Assembly (NCBI GenBank): GCA_900468805.1
Contig: UEIF01000002.1
Location: 83,099-147,098 of the forward strand
Length of the DNA stretch: 64,000 bases
Reading direction: 5' to 3'
Source of the DNA: Hyphomicrobiales bacterium
GTDB lineage: Bacteria; Pseudomonadota; Alphaproteobacteria; Rhizobiales; Rhizobiaceae
Part shown: positions 8,360 through 17,887 of the stretch, piece by piece
Layout: the number at the start of each line of letters is the position of its first letter
Position numbering within the stretch: position 1 is the first letter of the stretch
The notes under the pieces: model-generated
Databases searched by the model: none
What the model was told of the DNA's origin: nothing
The model's input: the letters and a program-made list of their open reading frames with translations, nothing else
Made by a program: the position numbers and the translations under genes

Positions 8360-10402
8360 TTATTTCGCGGCGTCGTCGTGAAAATGATTATAGACTTGCT
8401 TTGCGACGGTCTCGGAAATCCCTTCCACCGCCATGAGATCGGAAAGGGCGGCGCGCGACACCGCCTTTGCCGTTCCGAAGTGCTGCAGCAATGCTCTTTT
8501 GCGCGAAGGCCCGATGCCGCCGATCTCGTCGAGCGGGTTCTTGACCATCTCTTTCTTGCGACGTGCCCGGTGCGAGCCGATCGCGAACCGGTGCGCCTCG
8601 TCGCGCATGCGCTGGATGAAGTAGAGAACCGGATCGCGCGGCGGCAGCGTGAAGCTTCCCTTGCCGGGCGCAAAGAAACGCTCGCGGCCGGCCTCGCGAT
8701 CCACACCCTTGGCGACGCCGATGGCGATTACGCTGTCGGTTATGCCGAGCTCTTCGAGGATTGCTCGCACCGCCGTCATCTGGCCCTGGCCGCCGTCGAT
8801 GAGGATCACGTCCGGCCAGGCAGGGAAGGGCAGGTCGGCCGCGTCTGCGACGGAGACCTGTGCGCTGCGATCCGGAATGCCTTCTTCCTTCAGCAGCCGG
8901 GAGAAGCGCCGCGTCATCACCTCGCGCATCATGCCGAAGTCGTCGCCGGGGGTGATCTCGGTCGATTTGATGTTGAACTTGCGATACTGGTTCTTCACGA
9001 AGCCTTCCGGCCCTGCAACGACCATGCCGCCGACCGCATTCGTGCCCATGATATGCGAGTTGTCGTAGATCTCGACACGCTGCGGCACATAGGGCAGGGC
9101 GAATGTGTCCTTGAAGCCTTCGAGCAGGCGCGATTGCGAGGCGGTTTCTGCGAGCTTGCGCCCATGCGCCTCGCGAGCGTTGGCGATGACGTGCTCGACG
9201 AGATCGCGCTTTTCACCCCGCTGCGGAACGAGGATCGAAACCTTGTGCCCGGCCTTTTCGCCGAGTGCGGCGGCCAGCAGTTCGAGTTCCTCCACCGTTT
9301 CCGACAGCATGATCTGCCGCGGCACCGGCTTGTCGTCGTAGAACTGCGCGAGGAACGCGTTCAGCACCTCGGCGCCGGAAAGCTGCGGGTCGGCCTTCGG
9401 GAAATAGGCGCGGTTGCCCCAGTTCTGCCCGGTGCGGAAGAAGAAGACCTGGATGCAGGAAATCCCGCCTTCGTGATGAATGGCGAAAACGTCCGCCTCT
9501 TCGACGCCGGCCGGATTGATGCCCTGATGGCTTTGCACGTGCGAAAGCGCGGCGAGCCGGTCGCGGTAGATGGCGGCCCGTTCGAAATCGAGGTCTTCGG
9601 CGGCGGCGTTCATCGCTTCCGCTATATGCGCCTTCACGTTCTGGCTCTTGCCGGAGAGGAAGTCCTTGGCCTCCTGCACCAGCTCTGCATAGCCTTCGTC
9701 GCTGACCTCATGGGTGCAAGGCCCGGAACAGCGTTTGATCTGGTAGAGCAGGCATGGCCGCGTGCGGGTTTCGAAAACGCTGTCGGTACAGGTGCGGATC
9801 AGGAAGGCGCGCTGCAGCGAATTGATGGTGCGGCCGACGGCGCCGGCCGAGGCGAAGGGGCCGAAATAATCGCCCTTGCGGGCGCGGGCGCCGCGATGTT
9901 TGAAGATGGCGGGCGCGCGGTGGTCGCCTGTTATGAGAATATAAGGAAATGACTTGTCGTCGCGCAGCAGCACGTTAAAGCGCGGTCGCAAACGCTTGAT
10001 CAGGTTGGCTTCCAGCAGCAGCGCCTCGGTCTCCGTCCGCGTCGTGACGAATTCCATATTGGCCGTCTGGCGAACCATCTGGGCGATGCGGTTGGAATGC
10101 ACGCGGCCGACGGCATAGTTGCCGACGCGCTTCTTCAGGCTCCGGGCCTTGCCGACATAGAGCACGTCGCCCGCCTCGTTGAACATGCGGTAGACGCCGG
10201 GGCTGTTCGGCAGGCGCTTGACGAATTCGGCGATCAGCTCTGCGCCGATGAGGCCGGTTTCGTTGACGCTGCCGGCATTCCAGTCGACCGACGCAGAAAT
10301 CGGCGCGGCAGAGGCATCGCCTTCCACCTCGACGATGTCATCGTCATTTTCATCAGTCTCGTCGTAAAGAACACCACCGTCAGGCAGCTTCTTGGCATTC
10401 AT
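8360..10402 (-). CDS. uvrC: Excinuclease ABC subunit C
   Basis: A 680-residue nuclease that makes the two incisions in nucleotide excision repair with UvrA and UvrB. It shows the GIY-YIG domain ([20 protein letters not shown], about residues 66-90), a Cys-containing middle ([13 protein letters not shown]), the UVR helix around 240, the RNase H-like endonuclease core (ILIDGGQGQ) and C-terminal helix-hairpin-helix motifs ([19 protein letters not shown]). An acidic N-terminal extension of about 55 residues makes it longer than the E. coli protein. Its start overlaps the stop of the upstream SDR by 4 nt. Confidence 0.97.
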   Translation of the reverse strand: MNAKKLPDGGVLYDETDENDDDIVEVEGDASAAPISASVDWNAGSVNETGLIGAELIAEFVKRLPNSPGVYRMFNEAGDVLYVGKARSLKKRVGNYAVGRVHSNRIAQMVRQTANMEFVTTRTETEALLLEANLIKRLRPRFNVLLRDDKSFPYILITGDHRAPAIFKHRGARARKGDYFGPFASAGAVGRTINSLQRAFLIRTCTDSVFETRTRPCLLYQIKRCSGPCTHEVSDEGYAELVQEAKDFLSGKSQNVKAHIAEAMNAAAEDLDFERAAIYRDRLAALSHVQSHQGINPAGVEEADVFAIHHEGGISCIQVFFFRTGQNWGNRAYFPKADPQLSGAEVLNAFLAQFYDDKPVPRQIMLSETVEELELLAAALGEKAGHKVSILVPQRGEKRDLVEHVIANAREAHGRKLAETASQSRLLEGFKDTFALPYVPQRVEIYDNSHIMGTNAVGGMVVAGPEGFVKNQYRKFNIKSTEITPGDDFGMMREVMTRRFSRLLKEEGIPDRSAQVSVADAADLPFPAWPDVILIDGGQGQMTAVRAILEELGITDSVIAIGVAKGVDREAGRERFFAPGKGSFTLPPRDPVLYFIQRMRDEAHRFAIGSHRARRKKEMVKNPLDEIGGIGPSRKRALLQHFGTAKAVSRAALSDLMAVEGISETVAKQVYNHFHDDAAK

Positions 10403-11166
10403 TCCTTGATCTCCAGCACATCAGGCGTCTGCCATGCAAGATGCTGGCCGCCGTCGAGTGCAATCATCTGACCCGTAATCGAAGGGGTCTCGAACAAAAA
10501 ACGAATCGTTCGGCCGAATTCATCGAGCTCAGGCCCCCGCTTCAAGATAAGGGCTGCGACCTGCGCTTGGAAGTCTTCCTGCAATTGCCGTTCGCTCGGC
10601 ATCGAAGGGCCAGGGCCGATCGCATTGACGCGGATGCGCGGTGCCAGCGCCTGGGCCATGGTCTGCGTCGCCGTCCACAGCGCCGATTTCGAAAGGGTAT
10701 AGGAATAGAAGCTCGGCCGCAGCGCCCAGACGCGCTGGTCGATGATGTTGACAACCAGTCCTTCGGCCGTCTCCGGCAACTGTTCCGCAAATTTGGCAGT
10801 CAGTATCGAAGGCGCCCGCACATGGACGGCGAAATGCTGATCCCACACCTGCGCATCGAACTTGCGCACAGAGTCCTCAAGAAAAATCGACGCGTTGTTG
10901 ACGAGCAGGTCGATCGGCCCCAGCGCTTCGCAGGCCTTCCCGACAAGGCCGCCGACCTCATCGAATTTGGCAAGATCGGCCTTGATCGCAACTGCTCGGT
11001 GGCCCTTTTGCCGCAATTCCGCCACAAAATCTTCAGCCTCGGCCAGCGCGCCGTTGGCGTGGATTGCAACCGAAAATCCATCAGCAACAAGGTCTTCGGC
11101 GATTGCCCGGCCTATTCTTTTGGCGGCACCAGTCACGAGCGCCGCGCGAAGTCTTTTCTGGGTCAA
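10399..11166 (-). CDS. SDR oxidoreductase resembling pteridine reductase (FolM/PTR1 type)
   Basis: A 255-residue short-chain dehydrogenase. The cofactor motif [15 protein letters not shown] replaces the usual TGxxxGIG and is the variant seen in FolM and PTR1 pteridine reductases. NNAS is present at about 90. The catalytic Ser position reads NIIDQRVW, with Asp where classical SDRs have Ser, as in PTR1, and the YTLSK motif follows. A role in reducing dihydromonapterin or dihydrofolate is likely but not proven. It is the first gene of a leftward run and overlaps uvrC by 4 nt. Confidence 0.85.
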   Translation of the reverse strand: MTQKRLRAALVTGAAKRIGRAIAEDLVADGFSVAIHANGALAEAEDFVAELRQKGHRAVAIKADLAKFDEVGGLVGKACEALGPIDLLVNNASIFLEDSVRKFDAQVWDQHFAVHVRAPSILTAKFAEQLPETAEGLVVNIIDQRVWALRPSFYSYTLSKSALWTATQTMAQALAPRIRVNAIGPGPSMPSERQLQEDFQAQVAALILKRGPELDEFGRTIRFLFETPSITGQMIALDGGQHLAWQTPDVLEIKE

Positions 11167-11529
11167 GATCCTGCCTTTTGGTCCTTCGAGTCTGGTGCTG
11201 ACTATATAAGGGCAGGTCCCGATTATATAAATAGGCCGAAAGCCTTGCCTGTGAGGCTCGGATATTCTATGTATTATTTGCGATCGCGATTTATTAAAAT
11301 AGGTATTGTAAGTTTAACTGAATATTATCCTTAATAAATGGTATGTTGCAGTCAAGCAACATCGAATTTTCGCCGCCGCAGAGCCACAATGATATCACAA
11401 TTTGGCTCTTTCAAATCCGCATTTGCATTCCAATTTCACTCTCGAACCGGAAGGGACATTTAGTAATCCCCCGTGAATGCTTCGCCGAAGTTTAAGTTGA
11501 CGAGCGCGCGGGACTGAAAGGAGACAAGT
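11167..11529. other. AT-rich intergenic region upstream of the RopB-like gene
   Basis: These 363 bp hold no plausible gene. They contain the promoters of the leftward SDR - uvrC run and of the rightward RopB-like gene, several AT-rich blocks (TATATAAG near 11212, TATAAATAG near 11226) and a small perfect hairpin at 11343-11362. GAGCCA at 11381-11386 is mirrored by TGGCTC at 11403-11408. A long leader before the barrel gene would fit post-transcriptional control, which is common for outer membrane proteins, but no named RNA is recognised. Confidence 0.5.
11343..11362. repeat. Perfect 7-bp inverted repeat (hairpin or operator)
   Basis: ATGTTGC (11343-11349) and GCAACAT (11356-11362) flank AGTCAA. 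It lies 168 bp before the RopB-like start and is followed by AATTTT. It could be a regulator site or a short RNA hairpin. Confidence 0.4.
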
Positions 11530-12162
11530 ATGCGTATACTCTTTGCTGGCCTCATGGCTTCCGCTCTCGCCGTTGGCGGTTTCTCGGTAGCCCAGGCAGC
11601 CGATGCCGTGGACCAGGTCCCGCAGGCACCGGTCGCTGAGGACACCCCAGCTCCGGTCAACAACTGGCAGGGCTTCTACCTCGGCGGCGCCGCGACCTAT
11701 AACGCGGGCAGCTTCGGTTCCGACCGTAACACCTACGATTGGGGCGGTCAGCTCTTCACCGGTTACAATTTCCAGCAGGGTCAGATCGTTTACGGCGCTG
11801 AAGCCGATCTCGGTTATGGCGATGCAGACGTCACCCAGGGCGGCATCAAGAACAAGACCGGCTGGAACGGCTCCGTTCGCGGCCGCGTTGGTTACGACCT
11901 GAACCCCTTCCTGCTCTATGGTACGGCAGGTCTGGCGCTCGCCGACACCAAGGTTTCCGATGGTACGTCTTCCGACAGCAAGACCGCCTACGGCTACACG
12001 GTCGGCGCCGGTGTCGAAGCTTTCGTGACCAACAACATCACGACGCGCCTCGAATACCGCTACACCGACTATCAGGACAAGGACTACAACCTCAACTCCG
12101 GTAGCGTTTCGCGCGGTTTCGACGAAAACAGCGTCAAGGTCGGTATCGGCGTCAAGTTCTGA
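11530..12162 (+). CDS. Outer membrane beta-barrel protein, RopB/Omp25 family
   Basis: A 210-residue outer membrane protein. A cleavable signal peptide ends at AQAADAV. A short proline-rich segment is followed by NNWQGFYLGGAATY, the family's first strand, then alternating beta strands (GYNF, YGAEADLGYG, GSVRGRVGYD, LEYRYTDYQDKDY) and a terminal aromatic, GIGVKF. This matches the small eight-stranded Omp25/Omp31/RopB barrels abundant in rhizobia and Brucella. A strong AAAGGAGA ribosome site precedes the ATG, and a bidirectional terminator follows. Confidence 0.9.
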   Translation: MRILFAGLMASALAVGGFSVAQAADAVDQVPQAPVAEDTPAPVNNWQGFYLGGAATYNAGSFGSDRNTYDWGGQLFTGYNFQQGQIVYGAEADLGYGDADVTQGGIKNKTGWNGSVRGRVGYDLNPFLLYGTAGLALADTKVSDGTSSDSKTAYGYTVGAGVEAFVTNNITTRLEYRYTDYQDKDYNLNSGSVSRGFDENSVKVGIGVKF

Positions 12163-12181
12163 TACGGACATACCGAACACG

Positions 12182-12212
12182 AAAAAAGCCGGGCACAAAG
12201 CCCGGCTTTTTT
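12182..12212. terminator. Bidirectional rho-independent terminator
   Basis: AAAAAAGCCGGG, a CACAAAG loop and CCCGGCTTTTTT form a strong stem with T-tracts on both strands. It separates the convergent RopB-like gene and the GST gene. Confidence 0.92.
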
Positions 12213-12252
12213 GTCTGGGTGGATCGCAGGCCTCTCAGGTCCTGCAGATTTC

Positions 12253-12849
12253 TCAGCTGTGGGGCTTCAACTTTTCGTAGCCGTCGAACTTCTTTTCGAA
12301 TTCTCTCAGCCAGCCGATCAGCTCGGCATGGTCTTCTTCCCACTGGCCCTTGAAGCGCAGGTCGAGGTAGCCGATCATGGCGGCGAGTGCGAAATGCCCG
12401 CCATGCAGCCTCTTGCCAAGCTTCGGCGTATTGGCCGCCAGGTAGTTCAGCGCAGTAGCGACCTTCTTCCATTGACGGTCGATCCAGGGCTGATGCACCT
12501 TTTCTTCATCGCGGAACCGACGTTCGTAGACGATCGCCAGCAGGCAGTCGCAGACGCCGTCGCATAGCGCTTCCAGCACTTCGGCATCCGTGCGTTTGCC
12601 CTTCTTGGAAGGATAGAGCGCGCCCTTCGTCAGCCGGTCGAAATAATGCATGATGGCGATGCTGTCGAAGATGGAAACGCCGTCATCCGTCAGCAGTGTC
12701 GGGATCTTGCCGAGCGGATTGTTGTCCACGAGAATCGCCGGTCCCGCATTCGTATCAACCCGGATCTCCGTAATCCCAAGGTCGAGATGGCGCGCTGCCA
12801 TGCACACCTTGCTGGAGAAAGGGGAGGTCGGGGAGCAGAGAAGCTTCAT
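12253..12849 (-). CDS. Glutathione S-transferase family protein
   Basis: A 198-residue GST. The N-terminal MKLLCSPTSPFSSKVCMAARHL is the thioredoxin-like beginning; NPLGKIPTLLTDDGVSIFDS supplies the cis-Pro and the gamma-glutamyl contacts, and a helical C-terminal domain follows. The SPFSSKV motif suggests a catalytic Ser rather than Cys. The substrate is unknown. It is 56 bp downstream of rlmJ on the same strand, so the two may share a transcript. Confidence 0.88.
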   Translation of the reverse strand: MKLLCSPTSPFSSKVCMAARHLDLGITEIRVDTNAGPAILVDNNPLGKIPTLLTDDGVSIFDSIAIMHYFDRLTKGALYPSKKGKRTDAEVLEALCDGVCDCLLAIVYERRFRDEEKVHQPWIDRQWKKVATALNYLAANTPKLGKRLHGGHFALAAMIGYLDLRFKGQWEEDHAELIGWLREFEKKFDGYEKLKPHS

Positions 12850-12905
12850 GAGGCACCTTTTGGAAATGCAGATGGCGCCGGACTATCCCGAGCGCCGGGG
12901 AACGG

Positions 12906-13775
12906 TCAGTCGGCCTTGGCGGGCTTCATTTCGCCGCGCAGCCAGAAGGCACGCTGCGAGGCGAAACGGTCCTGCGCCAGATGGTCTTTCAGGGCCGGCA
13001 GCAACTGGTGCAGCTCGTCCTTCAGCGTGAAGGGCGGATTGACGATGATGAGGCCCGAGCCGGTCAAGCCCGTCGTCTCGCGATCACTGCGCACGGCAAG
13101 TTCGGCGCAGAGGATCTTTGGAATGTCCGTCGCCTGCAGAGCCTCGTGGAATTCCTTGATCGGTGCGCCTTTCTTCAGCGGATACCAGAGGCAATAGGTG
13201 CCGCCAGGAAAACGCCGGTAGGCCCTGGCGAAGCCATCCACCATTCGTTCATATTCGCCATCCTCCTCGAAAGGGGGATCGACGAGCACGATGCCGCGCT
13301 TTTCCTTGGGCGGCAGATGCGCGCCGAGCGCCAGCCAGCCGTCGAGCTCGGTGATGCGCGCATGATGATCGCCTTCGAAGACGCGATGCAGCCGGATAAA
13401 ATCCTCCGGGTGCAGCTCCATCGCCGAAAGCCGGTCTTGGGGGCGGAAGAGCATGCGCGCAAGCTTCGGCGAGCCGGGATAGAAGCGCAGGCCACCCTGC
13501 GGGTTCAGTTCGCGGACTGCAGAGAGATAGGGCTCCAGAAGCTCCGAGACCTGCGGCCCGAGATCGGTTTCCAGGAGCTTGCCGATGCCATCATGCCATT
13601 CGCCTGTCTTCTGCGCTTCCTCGGAGGTGAGATCGTAGAGGCCGATGCCGGCATGCGTGTCGAGCACCCGGAAGCCAGCGTCCTTTTTCTGCATGTAACG
13701 GATCAGCCGCGCCAGCACTGCATGCTTCAGGACATCGGCAAAATTGCCTGCATGGTAGATGTGGCGATAGTTCAT
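12906..13775 (-). CDS. rlmJ: 23S rRNA (adenine-2030-N6)-methyltransferase
   Basis: A 289-residue SAM-dependent methyltransferase. MNYRHIYHAGNFADVLKHAVLARL at the N terminus, the SAM-site segment LDTHAGIGLYDL (about 39-50) and the catalytic VLVDPPFEE motif (about 165) identify RlmJ, which methylates A2030 (E. coli numbering) in the large-subunit rRNA. It diverges from the molybdoenzyme gene, whose chosen start is 83 bp away. Confidence 0.93.
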   Translation of the reverse strand: MNYRHIYHAGNFADVLKHAVLARLIRYMQKKDAGFRVLDTHAGIGLYDLTSEEAQKTGEWHDGIGKLLETDLGPQVSELLEPYLSAVRELNPQGGLRFYPGSPKLARMLFRPQDRLSAMELHPEDFIRLHRVFEGDHHARITELDGWLALGAHLPPKEKRGIVLVDPPFEEDGEYERMVDGFARAYRRFPGGTYCLWYPLKKGAPIKEFHEALQATDIPKILCAELAVRSDRETTGLTGSGLIIVNPPFTLKDELHQLLPALKDHLAQDRFASQRAFWLRGEMKPAKAD

Positions 13776-13858
13776 TTTCGCTGATGCCTGTTATGAATTC
13801 GGATCATTGGGAGTTTTTGTGCCTTTTGGGCGGTCGAGCCTTGGCATATAGAAATCGC

Positions 13859-15982
13859 ATGAACATTGCGACCCCCATCCACGCCAAATCCCGGATCGGT
13901 CACACGGCCTGTCCGCACGACTGTCCCTCCACCTGCGCACTGGAGATAGATCTTAAGGAAGACGGCCGCATCGGCCGTATCAGGGGCGCCAACGATCATT
14001 CTTATACGTCAGGTGTCATCTGCGCCAAGGTCGCCCGTTACGCCGAGCGGCTCTACCATCCGGATCGTCTCATGCATCCGCTGCGCCGCACCGGCGCCAA
14101 GGGGGCAGGGCAGTGGCAGCAGATATCCTGGGACGACGCGCTGGACGAGATTGCCGAAGCCTTCGTGAAGGCCGAGGCGAAGGATGGCAGCGAAGCCATC
14201 TGGCCTTATTTCTATGCCGGCACCATGGGCTGGGTGCAGCGCGACTCGATCGAGCGCCTGCGCCATGCTAAGCGCTATTCCGGCTTCTTCTCCTCGATCT
14301 GCACCAACCCTGCCTGGACCGGCTTTACCATGGCGACCGGCATGCTGCGCGGCCCGGATCCACGCGAGATGGCGCGCACCGACTGCGTCGTCATCTGGGG
14401 CACCAATGCGGTTGCCACGCAGGTCAATGTGATGACCCACGCGATCAAGTCGCGCAAGGAGCGCGGCGCGAAGATCGTCGTCATCGATATCTACGACAAT
14501 CCGACGATGAAGCAGGCCGATATGGCCCTCATCGTCAAGCCCGGCACCGATGCCGCACTCGCCTGCGCCGTCATGCACATCGCCTTCCGCGACGGTCATG
14601 CCGACCGCGGCTATATGGCGAAATATGCCGACGATCCTGCCGGCCTCGAAGCGCATCTGAAGACAAAGACGCCGGAATGGGCTGCCGCAATTACCGGCCT
14701 CTCGGTCGAGGAGATCGAAGCCTTCGGCAAGCTCGTCGGCACGACCAAGAAGACCTTTTTCCGCCTCGGCTATGGATTCACCCGCCAGCGCAATGGCGCG
14801 GTCGCTATGCATGCGGCCGCCTCGATCGCCACCGTGCTCGGCTCCTGGCAATATGAGGGCGGCGGCGCCTTCCATTCCAACAGCGATATCTTCCGCATGA
14901 ACAATGCGGAACTGACCGGCAAGTCGATGAAGGATGCCGATATCCGGATGATCGACCAGTCGCAGATCGGCCGGGCGTTGACGGGCGATGCCGTGGCACT
15001 TCGCCATCGCGGCCCTGTTACTGCCCTGCTGATCCAGAACACCAATCCCGTGATTATCGCCCCGGAACAGCGGCTGGTGAAGCGCGGCTTTGCGCGCGAC
15101 GATCTTTTCGTTGCCGTCCACGAGCAGTTCATGACCGAGACGGCCGAAATGGCCGATATCGTCATTCCCGCCACCATGTTCGTTGAGCATGACGACATCT
15201 ACCGCGCCGGCGGCCAGAACCACATCCTGCTCGGCCCCAAACTCGTCGAACCGCCACCGACCGTGCGCACCAACCTCTTCGTCATCGAGGAACTGGCAAA
15301 ACGCCTCGGTGTCGCCGATCGCCCCGGCTTCGGCTTCACGGCGCGCGAGATGGTCGACCGCGTCTTGGCCGCGAGCAACCTGCCGGACTACGACCATTTC
15401 CTCGAACATAAATGGTTCGACCGCCAGCCGGCCTTCGAGGAAGCACACTATCTTGATGGTTTCGCTCATCCCGACGGCAAGTTTCATTTCCGGCCGGACT
15501 GGGTGAACGGTCCCGCCCCGAACAAGCCGCCGGCTTCCGTCGGTACGCTCGGCCCCTATGCAGAGCTGCCGACGTTCCCGGATCAGGTCGACGTCATCGA
15601 GCTCGCCGATCCCGAGCATCCTTTCCGCCTGGCGACTTCGCCGGCGCGCAACTTCCTGAATTCAAGCTTTTCGGAAACCAAGACGTCGCGCCAGAAGGAA
15701 GGCCGCCCGGAAGTGATGATCAATCCCGCGGATGCCGAAGCCAATGGCATCGACAATGGCGATCTCGTCCATATCGGCAATGTGCGGGGCGACCTGCGCA
15801 TTCATGCCCGCGTGACGACAGAGGTTAAACCTGGCGTGCTGATTGCCGAGGGTCTCTGGCCCAACAAGGCGCATGTCGATGGCGAAGGCATCAACGTTCT
15901 CACCGGCGCCGATCCCGTGGCGCCCTATGGCGGCGCGGCCGTCCACGACAACAAGGTCTGGCTTCGCAAGGACGTCATATGA
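13859..15982 (+). CDS. Molybdopterin-dependent oxidoreductase, DMSO reductase family
   Basis: A 707-residue enzyme that binds bis-MGD molybdenum and one iron-sulfur cluster. The N-terminal cluster ligands are CPHDCPSTC plus a Cys in GVICAK about 30 residues later. The middle has CTNPAWTG and IWGTNAV, and the C-terminal MGD-binding dinucleotide domain shows ATSPARNFLNSSF and GDLVHIGN. No signal peptide is visible, so it is likely cytoplasmic. The substrate cannot be read; assimilatory oxidoreductases and formate dehydrogenase-like enzymes share this layout. I chose ATG 13859 because MNIATPIH leads directly into the cluster motif; an in-frame ATG at 13784 overlaps the rlmJ promoter. Its stop overlaps the Nudix gene by 4 nt. 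Confidence 0.88.
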   Translation: MNIATPIHAKSRIGHTACPHDCPSTCALEIDLKEDGRIGRIRGANDHSYTSGVICAKVARYAERLYHPDRLMHPLRRTGAKGAGQWQQISWDDALDEIAEAFVKAEAKDGSEAIWPYFYAGTMGWVQRDSIERLRHAKRYSGFFSSICTNPAWTGFTMATGMLRGPDPREMARTDCVVIWGTNAVATQVNVMTHAIKSRKERGAKIVVIDIYDNPTMKQADMALIVKPGTDAALACAVMHIAFRDGHADRGYMAKYADDPAGLEAHLKTKTPEWAAAITGLSVEEIEAFGKLVGTTKKTFFRLGYGFTRQRNGAVAMHAAASIATVLGSWQYEGGGAFHSNSDIFRMNNAELTGKSMKDADIRMIDQSQIGRALTGDAVALRHRGPVTALLIQNTNPVIIAPEQRLVKRGFARDDLFVAVHEQFMTETAEMADIVIPATMFVEHDDIYRAGGQNHILLGPKLVEPPPTVRTNLFVIEELAKRLGVADRPGFGFTAREMVDRVLAASNLPDYDHFLEHKWFDRQPAFEEAHYLDGFAHPDGKFHFRPDWVNGPAPNKPPASVGTLGPYAELPTFPDQVDVIELADPEHPFRLATSPARNFLNSSFSETKTSRQKEGRPEVMINPADAEANGIDNGDLVHIGNVRGDLRIHARVTTEVKPGVLIAEGLWPNKAHVDGEGINVLTGADPVAPYGGAAVHDNKVWLRKDVI

Positions 15983-16572
15983 CGCAATCTAAGGCAAAAG
16001 TGGAAATCGTCGGCAAGGAAATCCTGTCCGACGGCTGGACGAAGCTGGTCGGCTATCAGCTCGACTATACCGACCGGAAGGGTGAGACCCATCGCCTTCC
16101 GCGTGAGGTCTATCACCGCACGCCGGCCGCCTGCATCCTGCTCTACGATCGCAAGCGCGATGTCGTCGTTCTGGTGAAGCAGTTTCGCCTGCCGGCCCAC
16201 GTGAATGGCGACCCAGCGTGGATGATCGAAGTCCCGGCCGGCCTGCTCGACGGAGACGAACCCGAAGCCGCCATCCGCCGCGAGGCGATGGAAGAGACCG
16301 GCTATACGATTCGTGACGTCCGCTTCCTGTTCAAATCTTACACGGCTCCAGGCTCCATCACCGAGGTCGTGCATTTCTTTGCAGCGGCAATCGATACTGC
16401 CGACCGCACATCCGACGGCGGCGGTCTGGCGGAGGAGCACGAGGATATCGAGGTGCTGGAAATACCGCTGCCGGAGGCTGTCGCGATGATCGAAAAGGGC
16501 GAGATCATCGATCTCAAGACGATCATGCTGCTGCAGTGGATTCTGGCGAACAAGGGCCTGCTTTCCGGCTGA
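15979..16572 (+). CDS. nudK: Nudix hydrolase, NudK-type (GDP-mannose pyrophosphatase)
   Basis: A 197-residue Nudix protein. The Nudix box reads AGLLDGDEPEAAIRREAMEE then TGY, the variant with DxDEPE typical of E. coli NudK. The later SYTAPGSITEVVHFF and EEHEDIEVLE also match NudK, which splits GDP-mannose and related GDP-sugars. The start ATG overlaps the molybdoenzyme stop (ATGA), so the pair is translationally coupled. GDP-hydrolysing activity could relate to MGD turnover, but that is speculation. Confidence 0.85.
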   Translation: MTQSKAKVEIVGKEILSDGWTKLVGYQLDYTDRKGETHRLPREVYHRTPAACILLYDRKRDVVVLVKQFRLPAHVNGDPAWMIEVPAGLLDGDEPEAAIRREAMEETGYTIRDVRFLFKSYTAPGSITEVVHFFAAAIDTADRTSDGGGLAEEHEDIEVLEIPLPEAVAMIEKGEIIDLKTIMLLQWILANKGLLSG

Positions 16573-16632
16573 TCGCTCGGCGTGCAACGCGATGTCTGCC
16601 CATACATTCGCCTTGGCTGAGTTTCTGGGAAT

Positions 16633-16650
16633 TCTTCATGCAATTGTCAT
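16633..16650 (+). promoter_or_regulatory. Candidate Pho box upstream of phnM
   Basis: TCTTCAT (16633-16639) and TTGTCAT (16644-16650) sit 11 bp apart, centre-equivalent to the two CTGTCAT half-sites of a PhoB box. The match to the 18-bp consensus is about two thirds. It is 57 bp before the phnM start, a sensible activation distance. Confidence 0.35.
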
Positions 16651-16707
16651 GATGCGAGACTAAGCGCTGCCCTTTAACAATCATCGGATGCGGTCAGGAG
16701 AAAGCCC

Positions 16708-17877
16708 ATGTGGCTCGGTAATTTCACCCTCGTTTTGCCCAACGAGGTTGTGAGCGAAGGTTCTGTGCGGATCGAAGACGGTGTGATCGTCGAGATCCGG
16801 CCAGAGCCGGTCGCCGATGCCGTGATCGACGGCGGCGGACGCCTGCTGATGCCGGGTTTCGTCGATCTGCACGGCGACATGATCGAGCGCGAGATCGCGC
16901 CACGCCCGAACGCTCATATGCCGATCGATTTCGGCATCCACGAACTGGACAAGAAGCTCGCGGCTGCCGGCGTGACCACGGCCTTCGCCGCCGTCTCCTT
17001 TGCGACGGAAAGCGTCTACGGCCACGTCCGCTCGCTGGAGACGACGTCGGCCGTCATCGAAGGCATCAACACGCTACGCGACAATCTGCTGATCGATCAC
17101 CGCGTCCATGCCCGCTACGAGATTACCAATATCGGTGCGGCGCCGACTCTGGAGCGCCTGCTGGAAGCCGGCCATATCGACATGGTCTCGCTGACCGACC
17201 ACACGCCGGGGCAGGGCCAGTACAATGACATCAAGAGCTATATCCAGAGCATTTCCGAGCGCCGCGCCATATCCGAGGAAATGGCCGCCGAAGTTGTCGC
17301 CAAGCGCATCGCCATGCGTGACAATCCCGAGATCGACGCCAAGCTGAAGGACATCGTCGCGCTTGCGAAAAAGCATGGCCTCTCGCTCGCCTCGCATGAC
17401 GATGACAGCGTCGAGAAGGTCATCGAAATGTTCGATCTCGGCGTCACCATCAGCGAATTCCCGGTGACGCTGCCGGCGGCCGAGGAAGCCCGCCGCCGTG
17501 GTCTCTGGACGCTGATGGGTGCCCCGAACGCACTGCGCGGCAAGTCCATGTCCGGCAATCTGAGCGCGCTCGATGCCGCAAAGGCCGGTCTGTTGACCGT
17601 GATTGCCGCCGACTATCATCCAGCGGCTTTCGTGCCCGGCATCTTCAAGCTGGCAGAAACCGTCGAGGGCGGTCTTCCGGCCGCGGTCGCGATGGCGACA
17701 TCAAACGCGGCGCGTTCCGCCGGCCTGATGGATCGCGGCGAGATCGCCATCGGCCAGCGCGCCGATATGGTGGTGATCGAGCCGGGCGACGTGCATCGCA
17801 TCCGCGCCACGTTCCGCGGCGGCCAGTTCGTCTACAGCGACGGCACCCTGCATCCGCTTCAGGCCCTTGCGGCCTGA
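16708..17877 (+). CDS. phnM: Alpha-D-ribose 1-methylphosphonate 5-triphosphate diphosphatase (PhnM-like)
   Basis: A 389-residue metallo-dependent hydrolase of the amidohydrolase fold. MPGFVDLHGDMIEREIAPRP, AAGVTTAFAAVSF, SLTDHTPGQGQY, ASHDDDS and the C-terminal GQRADMVVIEPGD follow PhnM, which removes pyrophosphate from the triphosphate intermediate of the C-P lyase pathway. The usual neighbours (phnG-L, phnN) are not here, so this is an orphan copy and may have a different phosphorylated substrate. A possible Pho box lies upstream. It converges on purN with a 10-bp gap. Confidence 0.87.
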   Translation: MWLGNFTLVLPNEVVSEGSVRIEDGVIVEIRPEPVADAVIDGGGRLLMPGFVDLHGDMIEREIAPRPNAHMPIDFGIHELDKKLAAAGVTTAFAAVSFATESVYGHVRSLETTSAVIEGINTLRDNLLIDHRVHARYEITNIGAAPTLERLLEAGHIDMVSLTDHTPGQGQYNDIKSYIQSISERRAISEEMAAEVVAKRIAMRDNPEIDAKLKDIVALAKKHGLSLASHDDDSVEKVIEMFDLGVTISEFPVTLPAAEEARRRGLWTLMGAPNALRGKSMSGNLSALDAAKAGLLTVIAADYHPAAFVPGIFKLAETVEGGLPAAVAMATSNAARSAGLMDRGEIAIGQRADMVVIEPGDVHRIRATFRGGQFVYSDGTLHPLQALAA

Positions 17878-17887
17878 AGTTGAAGCG

